Source of the DNA: Sunxiuqinia sp965230765
GTDB taxonomy: Bacteria; Bacteroidota; Bacteroidia; Bacteroidales; Prolixibacteraceae
Reading direction: 5' to 3'
Assembly (NCBI GenBank): GCA_965230765.1
Contig: CBDDLR010000002.1
Location: 124,001 to 188,000 of the forward strand
Length of the DNA: 64,000 nucleotides
The notes under the pieces are model-generated. The model saw only the letters and a program-made list of their open reading frames with translations, was not told the DNA's origin and made no database searches. Below are positions 1 to 8,225 of the stretch, piece by piece. Numbering within the stretch: position 1 is the first letter of the stretch; every line of letters starts with the position of its first letter. The translations under genes and the position numbers were made by a program.

Positions 1-80
1 TCGCTTTCTTCATTATTAAATTTAGCGCAGATTTCCTTGATCAAGTCAATGGTTTTTTCTGCAAGTTTTATTTTTGGCAT
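1..80 (-). CDS. HydC/NuoE-like hydrogenase subunit, N-terminal fragment
   Basis: A minus-strand reading frame starts with ATG at 80 and runs off the left edge of the window, giving 26 residues that begin MPKIKLAEKTIDLIKEIC. The amphipathic helix ending in a run of acidic residues resembles the start of NuoE/HydC proteins, which carry a thioredoxin-fold [2Fe-2S] cluster and form the third subunit of trimeric [FeFe]-hydrogenases. Its place 108 bp downstream of hydA on the same strand supports this. The cluster cysteines lie outside the window, so the assignment rests mainly on context. Confidence 0.55.
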   Translation of the reverse strand, partial: MPKIKLAEKTIDLIKEICAKFNNEES

Positions 81-188
81 GATGTGAAATTTTTATGTTT
101 AAAAATTTTTGTCATTGATTGTCATTTGTTGTTGATTCGTTGATCTGTTTCATTTAATGAATATTGAATGACAATGATTGACTACAAT

Positions 189-1940
189 TTAGCTTCTGTC
201 AAAATACTTAGTGTGAAGCAGATGGTGTGCTTTGTCGCTTAATGGTTCACCCAAATATTCTTCATACAATTTCTGGATGTATGGATTTTCATGCGACTTT
301 CTAAGTACTTTGTTTTTATCTTCAGAGTATATTGCTTTTTGACGTTTCTTCAAAATATCAACATCACCATGGTGATATGGCTGACCACCACCACCAATAC
401 ATCCACCTGGACATGACATGATTTCAATGGCATGGAATTCGCTCTTACCTTGCTCAATTTCTTCAAGCAGCTGGCGGGCGTTTCCTAAACCATGTGCAAT
501 ACCAATGTTTATTGGCAGGCCGTCAAAATCGATGGTTGCTTTACGCAAGCCTTCCATACCCCTTAGTTCTTCAAAGTCAAGTTTTTCAAGGGTTTTGCCG
601 GTGTGCACTTCGTATGCAGTACGAACAGCTGCTTCAATTACACCACCAGTTGTTCCAAAAATAACAGCAGCACCAGTAGACTCTCCAAGTGGTTGGTCAA
701 AATCTTCGTTTGGAAGTGATTTGAAATCGATGTTAGCCAATTTAATCAGAGAAGCTAGTTCGCGTGTTGTTAATGCGTAGTCAACATCTGGGTTTCCATC
801 CACTTTAAACTCATCACGGCTACTTTCGTATTTTTTGGCCACACATGGCATGATTGAAACCACAACCAAATCTTCACGTTTAACTTCCATCTTTTCAGCA
901 AAGTACGTTTTTGCAATTGCTCCAAACATTTGCTGAGGTGAACGGGCAGTTGAAGGAATATCCAACATAGTTGGGAATTGATGCTCGAAGAACTTAACCC
1001 AAGCAGGGCAGCAAGATGTTAAGATTGGAAGTTTTACATCTTTATCACCAGCAAGGAATTTGTTCAAACGGCCAAGAAGTTCTGTTCCTTCTTCCATAAT
1101 GGTCAGGTCAGCTGCAAAATCAGTATCGAATACATGATCGAACCCAAGGTTGCGAAGTGCAGACGCCATTTTTCCGGTTACCAGTGTTCCGGCTTCCATT
1201 TCAAACTCTTCACCCAATGCAGCACGCACTGCAGGTGCAGTTTGTACGATTACCTTCTTGTTTGGATCAGCTAGTGCACGAATAACAGCACCCGTTTGGT
1301 CAACTTCAGTTAACGCAGCGGTTGGACAAACAGCCACACACTGTCCGCAATAAGTACAAACTGAGTGGTCAAGATTCATTTCAAAGGCAGGTGATACTAC
1401 TGCATCAAACCCACGGTTAATGGTTGAAAGAACGCCTACTGTTTGTGTTTCGTTACACATGGTTTCACAACGACGGCAAAGAATACACTTGTCCACATCA
1501 CGAAGGATGGCTGGAGATGTATCTTCACGGTAAGTAGATTGCTCACCTTCATAATGAATCTCACGGATACCTAGATCCTGAGCCATGGTTTGCAAGTCGC
1601 ACTGACCAGATTTTGCACAAGTCAAACACTCGGCAGGGTGATCTGAAAGAATCAGCTCAACAACTGTTCTACGGGCATTTACAGCACGCAATGAGTGTGT
1701 GTTCACCACCATTCCTTCAGCAACTTCAGTTGCACAGGCAGGGGCTAGGTTTCTGCGGCCTTCTACTTCAACTACACAAACACGGCAGCCGCCCGGTTTA
1801 TTTTCAATGTTCATGTCCTCCAGCTTCATGTAGCAGAGGGTTGGGATGTCGATCCCTATACTGGCGGCAGCTTTCAGGATGGTTGTTCCTGCTTTTACAA
1901 CTACCGGTTTATTATCAATGGTTAATTTGATCATTTCCAT
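189..1940 (-). CDS. hydA: NADH-linked [FeFe]-hydrogenase catalytic subunit HydA
   Basis: This is the catalytic subunit of a group A3-type hydrogenase, which reduces protons or oxidises H2 with NADH and ferredoxin in the cytoplasm. Domains in order are a NuoG-like [2Fe-2S] domain (CxxC within GGCRVCVVEVEG), a His-ligated [4Fe-4S] site (HPAECLTCAKSGQC), two ferredoxin [4Fe-4S] sites (CILCRRCETMC and CTYCGQCVAVC), then the H-cluster domain with all three signatures intact: TSCCPAW near residue 310, MPCVAKKYE, and EIMSCPGGCIGGGGQP. A small-subunit tail ends the protein. I prefer the ATG at 1940 (583 aa) over an upstream TTG at 1949. It lies 12 bp after hydB, so the two are surely cotranscribed. 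It is a little shorter than the Thermotoga enzyme, which has extra C-terminal clusters. Confidence 0.95.
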   Translation of the reverse strand: MEMIKLTIDNKPVVVKAGTTILKAAASIGIDIPTLCYMKLEDMNIENKPGGCRVCVVEVEGRRNLAPACATEVAEGMVVNTHSLRAVNARRTVVELILSDHPAECLTCAKSGQCDLQTMAQDLGIREIHYEGEQSTYREDTSPAILRDVDKCILCRRCETMCNETQTVGVLSTINRGFDAVVSPAFEMNLDHSVCTYCGQCVAVCPTAALTEVDQTGAVIRALADPNKKVIVQTAPAVRAALGEEFEMEAGTLVTGKMASALRNLGFDHVFDTDFAADLTIMEEGTELLGRLNKFLAGDKDVKLPILTSCCPAWVKFFEHQFPTMLDIPSTARSPQQMFGAIAKTYFAEKMEVKREDLVVVSIMPCVAKKYESSRDEFKVDGNPDVDYALTTRELASLIKLANIDFKSLPNEDFDQPLGESTGAAVIFGTTGGVIEAAVRTAYEVHTGKTLEKLDFEELRGMEGLRKATIDFDGLPINIGIAHGLGNARQLLEEIEQGKSEFHAIEIMSCPGGCIGGGGQPYHHGDVDILKKRQKAIYSEDKNKVLRKSHENPYIQKLYEEYLGEPLSDKAHHLLHTKYFDRS

Positions 1941-1952
1941 AATCTTCAAAAT

Positions 1953-3746
1953 TTAAGCGATTTTAATCGCGTCGAATTTACACTTTTGATGACACACACC
2001 GCACTTAATACACAATGACTGATCGATGAAGTGAGGGCTTCTCTTTTCTCCGGAGATGGCACCAACAGGACACTGACGGAAACAAAGTGTACAGCCTGTA
2101 CATTTTTCATCTTCAATCACATACTGAAGCAATGACTTACATTGTCCTGCTGGACATTTTTGGTCTATTACGTGTGCTTCATACTCAGCGTAGAAATTGT
2201 TGAGGGTTGACAATATCGGGTTTGGTGAAGTTTGTCCCAACCCACAAAGAGATGTATCTTTAATGATATCGCTTAATGCTTTCAGGCGGTCAAGGTCTTC
2301 TGGTTCACCTTTACCTTCGGTAATTTTATCAAGGATTTCATACAGACGCTTGTTACCGATACGGCAAGGTGTACATTTACCACAAGATTCATCCAGTGTA
2401 AATTCAAGGTAAAATTTAGCGATAGCAACCATACAGTCGTCTTCATCCATAACGATCATACCACCAGAACCCATCATTGAGCCAGCTGCAAGTAGGTTGT
2501 CGTAATCAATCGGAGTATCGAGGAAGTCTTTGGTCAAACAGCCACCTGAAGGGCCACCAGTTTGAACAGACTTAAATTCTTTTCCATCTTTTATACCGCC
2601 ACCAATGTCGTAAATTACTTCACGAAGTGTGGTACCCATAGGTACTTCGATCAAACCAACGTTGTTGATTTTTCCTGCCAGTGCAAATACTTTGGTACCT
2701 TTTGATTTTTCAGTACCAATGCTGCTAAACCACTCAGCACCTTTCATCACGATAGGAGGGATATTGGCAAATGTTTCCACATTGTTTACATTGGTTGGTT
2801 TACCCATGTAACCGGAAACAGAAGGGAAAGGTGGTTTAAAAGTAGGTTCACCACGAAGGCCTTCCATACTGTGGATAAGTGCAGTTTCTTCACCACAAAC
2901 AAATGCTCCAGCTCCATAACGGATATCAATATCGAAGTTGAAATCAGTTCCGAAAATACCTTCACCAAGTAACCCGTATTCACGAGCCTGGTCTAATGCA
3001 ATTTTTAAACGCTCAATGGCCAGTGGGTATTCAGCACGGATATATACTACACCAGTTTGGGCACCAATACAGAATCCACAAATAGCCATAGCTTCAATCA
3101 CCGTGTGTGGGTCGCCTTCCAAAATTGAACGGTCCATGAAAGCACCCGGGTCACCTTCATCGGCATTACAAACCACGTATTTTTCATCACCTTCAACTTT
3201 ACGGGTAATGTCCCACTTCAAACCAGTTGGGAAACCACCACCACCACGTCCGCGAAGGCCGGAGTCCATGATCAACTTGGTTGCTGTCTCAGGAGTGTAC
3301 TCACTTAAGACTTTTGCCAATGCCTGGTAACCATCGTTAGCCACATACTCATCAATGTTCTCAGGGTTGATGAAACCGCAGTTTCTTAAAGCAATACGGA
3401 CTTGTTTTTTGTAGAAGTCCATGTTTTTGCTTTCAATGATTGTTGAGTCCGAATTTGGGTCTTTATATAAAAGTCGCTCAACTTTACGACCTTTTACCAA
3501 ATGTTCTTCAATAATTTCTTTGGTGTCTTCTGGAGTAACAGAAACATAAAAAGTGTTATCGGGCTGTACTTTTACGATTGGCCCCTTTTCGCAAAAACCA
3601 AAACAACCGGTATGGATAACCTGAATATCATCTTCAAGTCCAAGCTCGGTTAACTGGTTTTGAAAGTTTACTTTGATCTGTTCGCTTTGAGATGCTTTAC
3701 ATCCTGTACCTCCGCAAACCAATAAGTGCATATTATAATCAGCCAT
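1953..3746 (-). CDS. hydB: Hydrogenase subunit HydB (NuoF-like, FMN and NADH binding)
   Basis: This is the flavin subunit that passes electrons between NADH, ferredoxin and HydA. The 597-residue protein has a thioredoxin-like [2Fe-2S] domain at the N-terminus (C11, C16, C48, C52), the NuoF core with the glycine-rich FMN/NADH loop GRGGGGFPTG near residue 170, the NuoF [4Fe-4S] motif ESCGKCTPCR near 450, and two C-terminal ferredoxin clusters (CTGCTLCFRQCP and CIKCGVCHQKC). This four-part order is the usual one for HydB of bifurcating [FeFe]-hydrogenases. It lies between the small [2Fe-2S] protein and hydA with gaps of about 12 bp. Confidence 0.95.
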   Translation of the reverse strand: MADYNMHLLVCGGTGCKASQSEQIKVNFQNQLTELGLEDDIQVIHTGCFGFCEKGPIVKVQPDNTFYVSVTPEDTKEIIEEHLVKGRKVERLLYKDPNSDSTIIESKNMDFYKKQVRIALRNCGFINPENIDEYVANDGYQALAKVLSEYTPETATKLIMDSGLRGRGGGGFPTGLKWDITRKVEGDEKYVVCNADEGDPGAFMDRSILEGDPHTVIEAMAICGFCIGAQTGVVYIRAEYPLAIERLKIALDQAREYGLLGEGIFGTDFNFDIDIRYGAGAFVCGEETALIHSMEGLRGEPTFKPPFPSVSGYMGKPTNVNNVETFANIPPIVMKGAEWFSSIGTEKSKGTKVFALAGKINNVGLIEVPMGTTLREVIYDIGGGIKDGKEFKSVQTGGPSGGCLTKDFLDTPIDYDNLLAAGSMMGSGGMIVMDEDDCMVAIAKFYLEFTLDESCGKCTPCRIGNKRLYEILDKITEGKGEPEDLDRLKALSDIIKDTSLCGLGQTSPNPILSTLNNFYAEYEAHVIDQKCPAGQCKSLLQYVIEDEKCTGCTLCFRQCPVGAISGEKRSPHFIDQSLCIKCGVCHQKCKFDAIKIA

Positions 3747-3758
3747 TATATAAGGGTT

Positions 3759-4154
3759 TTATTCATCAATGGTTTTGTAATTAACCGGGATAATTCCGTC
3801 AACAAGTTCGTTTTTCACGATGTGTTTGTCGATAATTTCCTGAGCTTTCGCTTTATCAACAAATCCGTAAATCACGGGCTCTTTGCCAGGCATAGTCAAT
3901 TCAATGGTTGGCTCAGCATAGCAATAGCCCATGCAGCCTGTTTGAGTAATTAGTGCGTCGACGCCTTGATTTTCAAGTGCTTCGATGAAATAGTTCATGG
4001 TTTCTTTAGCACCTGAAGCAATACCGCAAGTAGCCATAGAAACTTTTACATTAACAAGGTTTTCAGGATTATCGCCCTGCTCCCGAATTTTAATTTTAGA
4101 CTGAACGTCGTCTTTCAACTTTTTTAAGTCAGCCAATGATTTAATCTTAGTCAT
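3759..4154 (-). CDS. Small (2Fe-2S) thioredoxin-fold ferredoxin protein
   Basis: A 131-residue cytoplasmic protein of the NuoE-like (2Fe-2S) ferredoxin type, found beside many hydrogenases. The cluster region shows C43 (ATCGIASGA) and the pair C74 and C78 (GCMGYC). A fourth ligand at the usual position after C43 is not obvious, because a small residue is found there. The N-terminal 35 residues are a charged helix. It lies 12 bp before hydB and probably donates or accepts electrons in the same complex. The 92 bp gap to the upstream HATPase gene may hold a separate promoter for the structural hydrogenase genes, but I could not identify one with confidence. Confidence 0.85.
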   Translation of the reverse strand: MTKIKSLADLKKLKDDVQSKIKIREQGDNPENLVNVKVSMATCGIASGAKETMNYFIEALENQGVDALITQTGCMGYCYAEPTIELTMPGKEPVIYGFVDKAKAQEIIDKHIVKNELVDGIIPVNYKTIDE

Positions 4155-4246
4155 GTTCTTATGCTTATTTGTTTTTAATCAATAAGTTATGTAATGATTC
4201 CTGCAAATATCGATTCTTTGTTTAAATAAATATCTAATTTTTGTCA

Positions 4247-4795
4247 TTATTCGCTAATTTGAATTTGTTCTAAATTCTCGCTAATCATCTGTTTCAGAAA
4301 CTGTTGTATTTCTGGATGAGAAATTGGAACTCCATCAAGCGAATTTTTTATTTCAACAGTGTCAAAAATATATTCACCAAAGCTTGTTTTATGGGTGTAT
4401 TTTATTTCTGAATTTGATTCATTGTTCACCAAAATCATCAAAGTCCCGGCAATGTCCCCGAGTATGGGCCTATCAATGTGGGTTAAGCCCAACTGTGTTT
4501 TCAACTGAGTCCCTTTCCCTAACTCCGAGTAAATTTCAAAATCACCTCCGGTTTGTTCTGCGGTTTGTTTTAATAACGGAATTCCCATGCCAATTTTTCG
4601 GGTGGTACGTGTTGTGAAAAATGGGTCGGTTACTTTTTCTACCTGCTCCTTGCTCATGCCAGAACCATTGTCTATTATTTCAATAAGGAGATGATCTTCA
4701 GCAGGTGTTTCAGTAATTTTTATTTCAATCAGGCTGGCTTTGGCACGTATAGAATTTTGTGCAACATCCAGGATATGTAACGATAGTTCAATCAT
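4247..4795 (-). CDS. Stand-alone HATPase (histidine-kinase-like ATPase)
   Basis: A 182-residue protein with a GHKL ATPase fold and no histidine phosphoacceptor or sensor domain. Visible motifs are the N-box (DVAQNSI, residues 10-16), the G1 box DNGSGM, an F-box-like DPFFTT, and a G2 box GMGIPLL. The last 70 residues show no motif I know. Its start overlaps the end of the PHP gene by 4 bp, so translation is coupled. Such orphan HATPases recur in clusters around [FeFe]-hydrogenases, where a regulatory role is presumed. Whether it phosphorylates a partner or only binds ATP cannot be told from sequence. Confidence 0.85.
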   Translation of the reverse strand: MIELSLHILDVAQNSIRAKASLIEIKITETPAEDHLLIEIIDNGSGMSKEQVEKVTDPFFTTRTTRKIGMGIPLLKQTAEQTGGDFEIYSELGKGTQLKTQLGLTHIDRPILGDIAGTLMILVNNESNSEIKYTHKTSFGEYIFDTVEIKNSLDGVPISHPEIQQFLKQMISENLEQIQISE

Positions 4796-5535
4796 ACGTC
4801 AATGCTTACGCTGCGTCCATTTTTCTGTGTTAATGCCCATTTAATTTCCTGGAAAGAAATATCGTGCATGTGAAAGGTGGTGTAGGTATTTCCCAGGTCT
4901 TCAATGTAATGAGCATCTGAAGCTTTCACCAAACTCCGATCGTTGTGTAAATCAAATTTTTCGCGTACTGCTTTTTCAGAAGCGACACGTGTAATTTGAA
5001 GTGCATCGACTTTTAAATCAGGAGGAATAAAACCCAACTGAGTAAATATGCTGTTGATTGGTCGGTCAATATGTGCCGGGATGAACAGCCCATTCAGTTC
5101 GTGGATCTTCTTTTCTATGGTGTCAAGATCAATCATTAGTGCACTTGCGAGGTAAGGTTCAATCTCATCAATAATCTCATTTTTTTCATTCACCACAACC
5201 TGATAGCCAAAGTAGCCGGGATGGTTTGGAATATTTGGAATGTGTTGATCCAGGAAAAACTGAAACTCATCGCGGGAGTAATCATCTTCGAACAGGCAAA
5301 CTGCATGGACTTCCTCCGAACTGTTTATTTCACAACCGTTGACAACAAACAAACCCGAGTCCTCAGCCATTTTTTTTACAATACCGCATTGGCGGGTACT
5401 GTTGTGATCGGTAACAGCAATGATATCAAGTCCATGATTTAGGGCACGGGCAACAATCTGATCCGGGCTCATGTCCAAATCAGCACATGGCGATAAAACC
5501 GTGTGTACGTGCAAATCGGCCCTAAATTTCTTCAT
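4792..5535 (-). CDS. PHP-domain metal-dependent phosphoesterase
   Basis: A 247-residue protein of the PHP family (polymerase and histidinol phosphatase fold). The metal-binding HxH motif lies at residues 9-11 (DLHVHT), followed by the second motif TDHNST, HIDRP in the middle and SDAH near the C-terminus. These account for the trinuclear metal site. Family members hydrolyse phosphate esters, nucleotides or nucleoside 3',5'-bisphosphates; the substrate here is unknown. It sits 2 bp from a DRTGG gene and overlaps the HATPase gene, inside the hydrogenase regulatory operon, so a role in making or breaking a signal is an inference from position. Confidence 0.85.
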   Translation of the reverse strand: MKKFRADLHVHTVLSPCADLDMSPDQIVARALNHGLDIIAVTDHNSTRQCGIVKKMAEDSGLFVVNGCEINSSEEVHAVCLFEDDYSRDEFQFFLDQHIPNIPNHPGYFGYQVVVNEKNEIIDEIEPYLASALMIDLDTIEKKIHELNGLFIPAHIDRPINSIFTQLGFIPPDLKVDALQITRVASEKAVREKFDLHNDRSLVKASDAHYIEDLGNTYTTFHMHDISFQEIKWALTQKNGRSVSIDV

Positions 5536-5537
5536 GC

Positions 5538-5873
5538 CTACTTCTTCAGAAATTCATACAACTTCCCGGTAATCTCAAAAGTAGATAGTTGAGTTGAGAG
5601 AATAGGTATTTGCTCATCGTTACTACGTTCAATGGTGTTTTCTTTTGCCTCGAAACCTTTGACCAGAATAACTGCGGCCAAATCTTTCAAAGAAGCAATG
5701 GCCATAACATTTTGATGCACCTGTAAGGTAATCCATACTTGTCCTTCGGCAGAATGTCCCATTACATCGCTTAGTAAATCGGAAACATATGCGCCATTAA
5801 TTTCCCGGTCAAGACCTTCCTCACCGGAAACTACTGTTAAGTTTAGTTCTTTTACAATGTCAGAAACCTTCAT
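5538..5873 (-). CDS. DRTGG-domain protein, copy 2
   Basis: A 111-residue protein consisting of one DRTGG-type domain, the fold found at the N-terminus of HPr kinase/phosphorylase and in CBS-linked proteins. The segment AYVSDLLSDVMGHS matches the motif YSSDLMSDVLTLD of the second copy at 7647-7991, so the two are paralogues. There is no catalytic domain; such free-standing domains are thought to bind ligands or partner proteins. The start overlaps the upstream hydrogenase-like gene by 14 bp. It lies in the same operon as the PHP and HATPase genes, and its role is inferred to be regulatory. Confidence 0.8.
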   Translation of the reverse strand: MKVSDIVKELNLTVVSGEEGLDREINGAYVSDLLSDVMGHSAEGQVWITLQVHQNVMAIASLKDLAAVILVKGFEAKENTIERSNDEQIPILSTQLSTFEITGKLYEFLKK

Positions 5874-7236
5874 TTCTTTTTCCTCTTTTATTACAATCAG
5901 CCTGAAAACGGCCAGTTCCCCATTTTTTTTCTATGTTTTTAAATGCCTTTGATGCCTTGATTTTTCCTTCCTCCTGCCAGCGCTGTTGCATAAAAATGCA
6001 ATCAGACATCTTGGCTTTTCCCTGTACCATATCTTCAGCCAAAGCATGGCAGTTAGGGGCACCACAAGCACCACAGTCAATTCCCGGAAGGAAACAGATG
6101 ATCCGTTGTGCTTTTTTCATCTTTTCCAAAGCACGGGTCCTGTTTTCATCCAGTTTAAAAACCGAATCAGGCTCTATTTTGTCAGTGATTAAATTTGATT
6201 TTATTTTTTCAGTATCAATTTTTTCAGTGTCGATTTTTATATCCCTGGATGAAGGGTATCGTTTTGCGCGTTGTTCAAGTCGTTCAACTGTTAAGAAACG
6301 GTTTCCTGACATCAGGATGCCCCCGGCACAGCTTTGGTCACAGGCTCTTAATTCAAGAAAATCAAGGTCGGGAACTTCTTCGTTCTCCAGTCTTTCAAGA
6401 AAACGGACTACGTTACGAATACCGTCGATGGCCAGGCTCCGCTCACCAAAACGTCTTGATTCGCCACGTGTAAGGCTCCATAAAATGCCATCCCTGGTTA
6501 AGTTTTTCCTGCGTTTGCTGGTATCTGGTGCATTCCTGTCGTCAATTACTCTCATCACATGGTTGTAGATTGAGTTCATATTCAGAATGCCATCCACTGC
6601 AGATTCTTTTTCACCAACAGGGCTTTTTACTGAAGCTATTTTTGCAATGCATGGGGTGACATAAAAAACGCCAATTTCTTCACGCTTTGCGCCATTCTTT
6701 TTAAGTTCCTCAATAGCAAAGTTAGCTCCCAGGTCGTGGGGCGCTTTTCGCTGAATCAGGTTCTCCAACAATGACGGGTAGCGAAGTTTAATCATTCGAA
6801 CTACCGATGGGCAGAAAGTAGAAATATGTGGCTTTATTTCTTCTTCATTGTTGCAATATTCTTCTATCGATTCTTTTAAAACCTGAATGGGTTGTTCTAC
6901 TTCAAACACATGGGTAAAACCAGTTTTCAGCAATGCAGCATAAATCTGGTCTTCAGAATACTTCTCTTTGAATTGACCAATCATAACTGACGGGAACAGT
7001 ACAACTCTATATTTGTATTCTTTGATTTTGACCAGGTCATCCTCTTCAACGTAAAAAGCTTTAACAGGACAAACACGCATACAACGGCCGCAGTCAACGC
7101 AACGACTTGGCTCAATAATTGCCAGCCCGTTTTTTACACGAATGGCCTCGGTTGGGCATTCAATCATACAGTGTGTGCAACCAATGCATTTTTCAGCATC
7201 TACTTTTAAGGCATGATAAGTATTAACTGCTTCCAT
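5860..7236 (-). CDS. Sensory-type [FeFe]-hydrogenase-like protein with C-terminal Fe-S domain
   Basis: A 458-residue relative of [FeFe]-hydrogenase. An N-terminal pair of [4Fe-4S] sites (C17-C27 and C46-C56) precedes the H-cluster domain, and a C-terminal Fe-S domain holds GIDCGACGAPNC near residue 395. The four cysteines that would hold the H-cluster are present (C142, C196, C299, C303). The catalytic surroundings are not: the TSCCP motif is STFCP, so the proton-transfer cysteine is F141; MPC is TPC with no glutamate after the lysine; GGGQP after C303 is absent. This fits putative sensory enzymes of group C/D rather than a turnover enzyme. It overlaps genes on both sides by 14 bp, within a block of HATPase, DRTGG, PHP and phosphatase genes. 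A short duplicated segment (KIDTEKIDTEK) sits in the linker. Confidence 0.85.
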   Translation of the reverse strand: MEAVNTYHALKVDAEKCIGCTHCMIECPTEAIRVKNGLAIIEPSRCVDCGRCMRVCPVKAFYVEEDDLVKIKEYKYRVVLFPSVMIGQFKEKYSEDQIYAALLKTGFTHVFEVEQPIQVLKESIEEYCNNEEEIKPHISTFCPSVVRMIKLRYPSLLENLIQRKAPHDLGANFAIEELKKNGAKREEIGVFYVTPCIAKIASVKSPVGEKESAVDGILNMNSIYNHVMRVIDDRNAPDTSKRRKNLTRDGILWSLTRGESRRFGERSLAIDGIRNVVRFLERLENEEVPDLDFLELRACDQSCAGGILMSGNRFLTVERLEQRAKRYPSSRDIKIDTEKIDTEKIKSNLITDKIEPDSVFKLDENRTRALEKMKKAQRIICFLPGIDCGACGAPNCHALAEDMVQGKAKMSDCIFMQQRWQEEGKIKASKAFKNIEKKWGTGRFQADCNKRGKRNEGF

Positions 7237-7645
7237 TAAAAAAGTTTGTCATTGTTAAGGTTGTTCCTTCACCAACCACCGACTCTAGTTTAAATTCATC
7301 AGTGTTTCGTTTGATATTGGGTAGTCCCATTCCAGCGCCAAAGCCCATTTCCCGTACTTCTTTGCTGGCAGTAGAATATCCTTCCTGCATTGCCATATCA
7401 ATATCGGGGATTCCCGGGCCCTTGTCAGTTATCGTTATCTCAATTCTTTCGTCTTCAATGTTTACGTCTATTTTACCTTCAAAAGCGTGGGCAACAACAT
7501 TCACTTCAGCTTCGTAAAGAGCAATCACAATGCTTTTTATGCATTTTGCCTCAATGCCCAGTTGTTTGAGCATTTTTTTTACTTCGCTTGATGCATGTCC
7601 GGCATGAGTAAAGTTGCCACCTTCTATTTCATAGGTAAAATTCAT
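7223..7645 (-). CDS. RsbW/SpoIIAB-like ATP-binding (anti-sigma-type) protein
   Basis: A 140-residue single-domain GHKL protein of the kind that acts as an anti-sigma factor or serine kinase in partner-switching. Motifs are the N-box (LYEAEVNVVAHA), G1 box DKGPGIPD and G2 box GFGAGMGLPNI. The length is typical of RsbW-like proteins. It overlaps the sensory hydrogenase gene by 14 bp and follows a DRTGG gene by 1 bp. A PP2C-like SpoIIE phosphatase is encoded 2 kb away, so kinase and phosphatase halves of a switch are both present. No STAS-domain antagonist or dedicated sigma factor is visible beside them, so the target is unknown. Confidence 0.85.
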   Translation of the reverse strand: MNFTYEIEGGNFTHAGHASSEVKKMLKQLGIEAKCIKSIVIALYEAEVNVVAHAFEGKIDVNIEDERIEITITDKGPGIPDIDMAMQEGYSTASKEVREMGFGAGMGLPNIKRNTDEFKLESVVGEGTTLTMTNFFNGSS

Positions 7646-7646
7646 A

Positions 7647-7991
7647 TTAATATACTGGTTTTAATCCTGCATTAAACAATGCGGCACTTGCCCTAAACAT
7701 GGTAAATGGTGACTCAATGATGCAGATGTTGTTTTCTTCAGCAAGTGTTAGCATGTCAAAGCTAATCTTTTTATCTCGAACAAAAACAATGTACCGGATA
7801 TCAGCCATTTCTGCTGTCCGTATTGTTTGTAGGTTGCAAAGTCCGGTAATTAATAAAAGGTGGTCTGTATCTAGTGTGAGTACATCGCTCATAAGGTCAG
7901 AGCTGTAGCCTTTTTCGATCTTCTTTGTGCTTGATTCCCTGCCGCAGACAATGCGGCCATTAACTAATTCACAAACTTCGTTTACAGTCAT
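7647..7991 (-). CDS. DRTGG-domain protein, copy 1
   Basis: A 114-residue single-domain protein of the DRTGG type and first gene of the minus-strand hydrogenase operon. It shares the YSSDLMSDVL motif and overall pattern with the second copy at 5538-5873. The 3' end is 1 bp from the RsbW-like gene. The 234 bp between this start and the divergent PAS gene must hold the promoters of both units, although I found no clear TTTG-N19-TAnnTTTG pair in it. Ligand and partner are unknown. Confidence 0.8.
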   Translation of the reverse strand: MTVNEVCELVNGRIVCGRESSTKKIEKGYSSDLMSDVLTLDTDHLLLITGLCNLQTIRTAEMADIRYIVFVRDKKISFDMLTLAEENNICIIESPFTMFRASAALFNAGLKPVY

Positions 7992-8225
7992 GCGATTTTT
8001 GTGTAAAGATGGTTGAAAAACATGAATCTTCGGAATTTTTCTTTCGATTCTTAAGTCAACTTTAATATTTAGATTGAGTTGAAATAGCGGAGAACGGAAC
8101 AGAAAAAACGGAACATGTAATAATTTAATTTTCGTACCCAGTTCTTCTTTTTCCCTTTTTCTCTTTCCCCCTTTTTTTTACCTTTATACAAACCGAAAAC
8201 ATGTTTAACCGAAGAACGCAAACTT

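Noticed and set aside
418..780. Long plus-strand frames opposite hydA, hydB and uvrB
   Set aside because: They are antisense shadows of strongly conserved genes and lack domain signals.
7992..8225. A TAAGTTTG -7-like element on the minus strand near 8219-8226 for the hydrogenase operon
   Set aside because: There is no TTTG at the required distance and it would leave an untranslated leader of more than 200 bases, so I do not call it a promoter.
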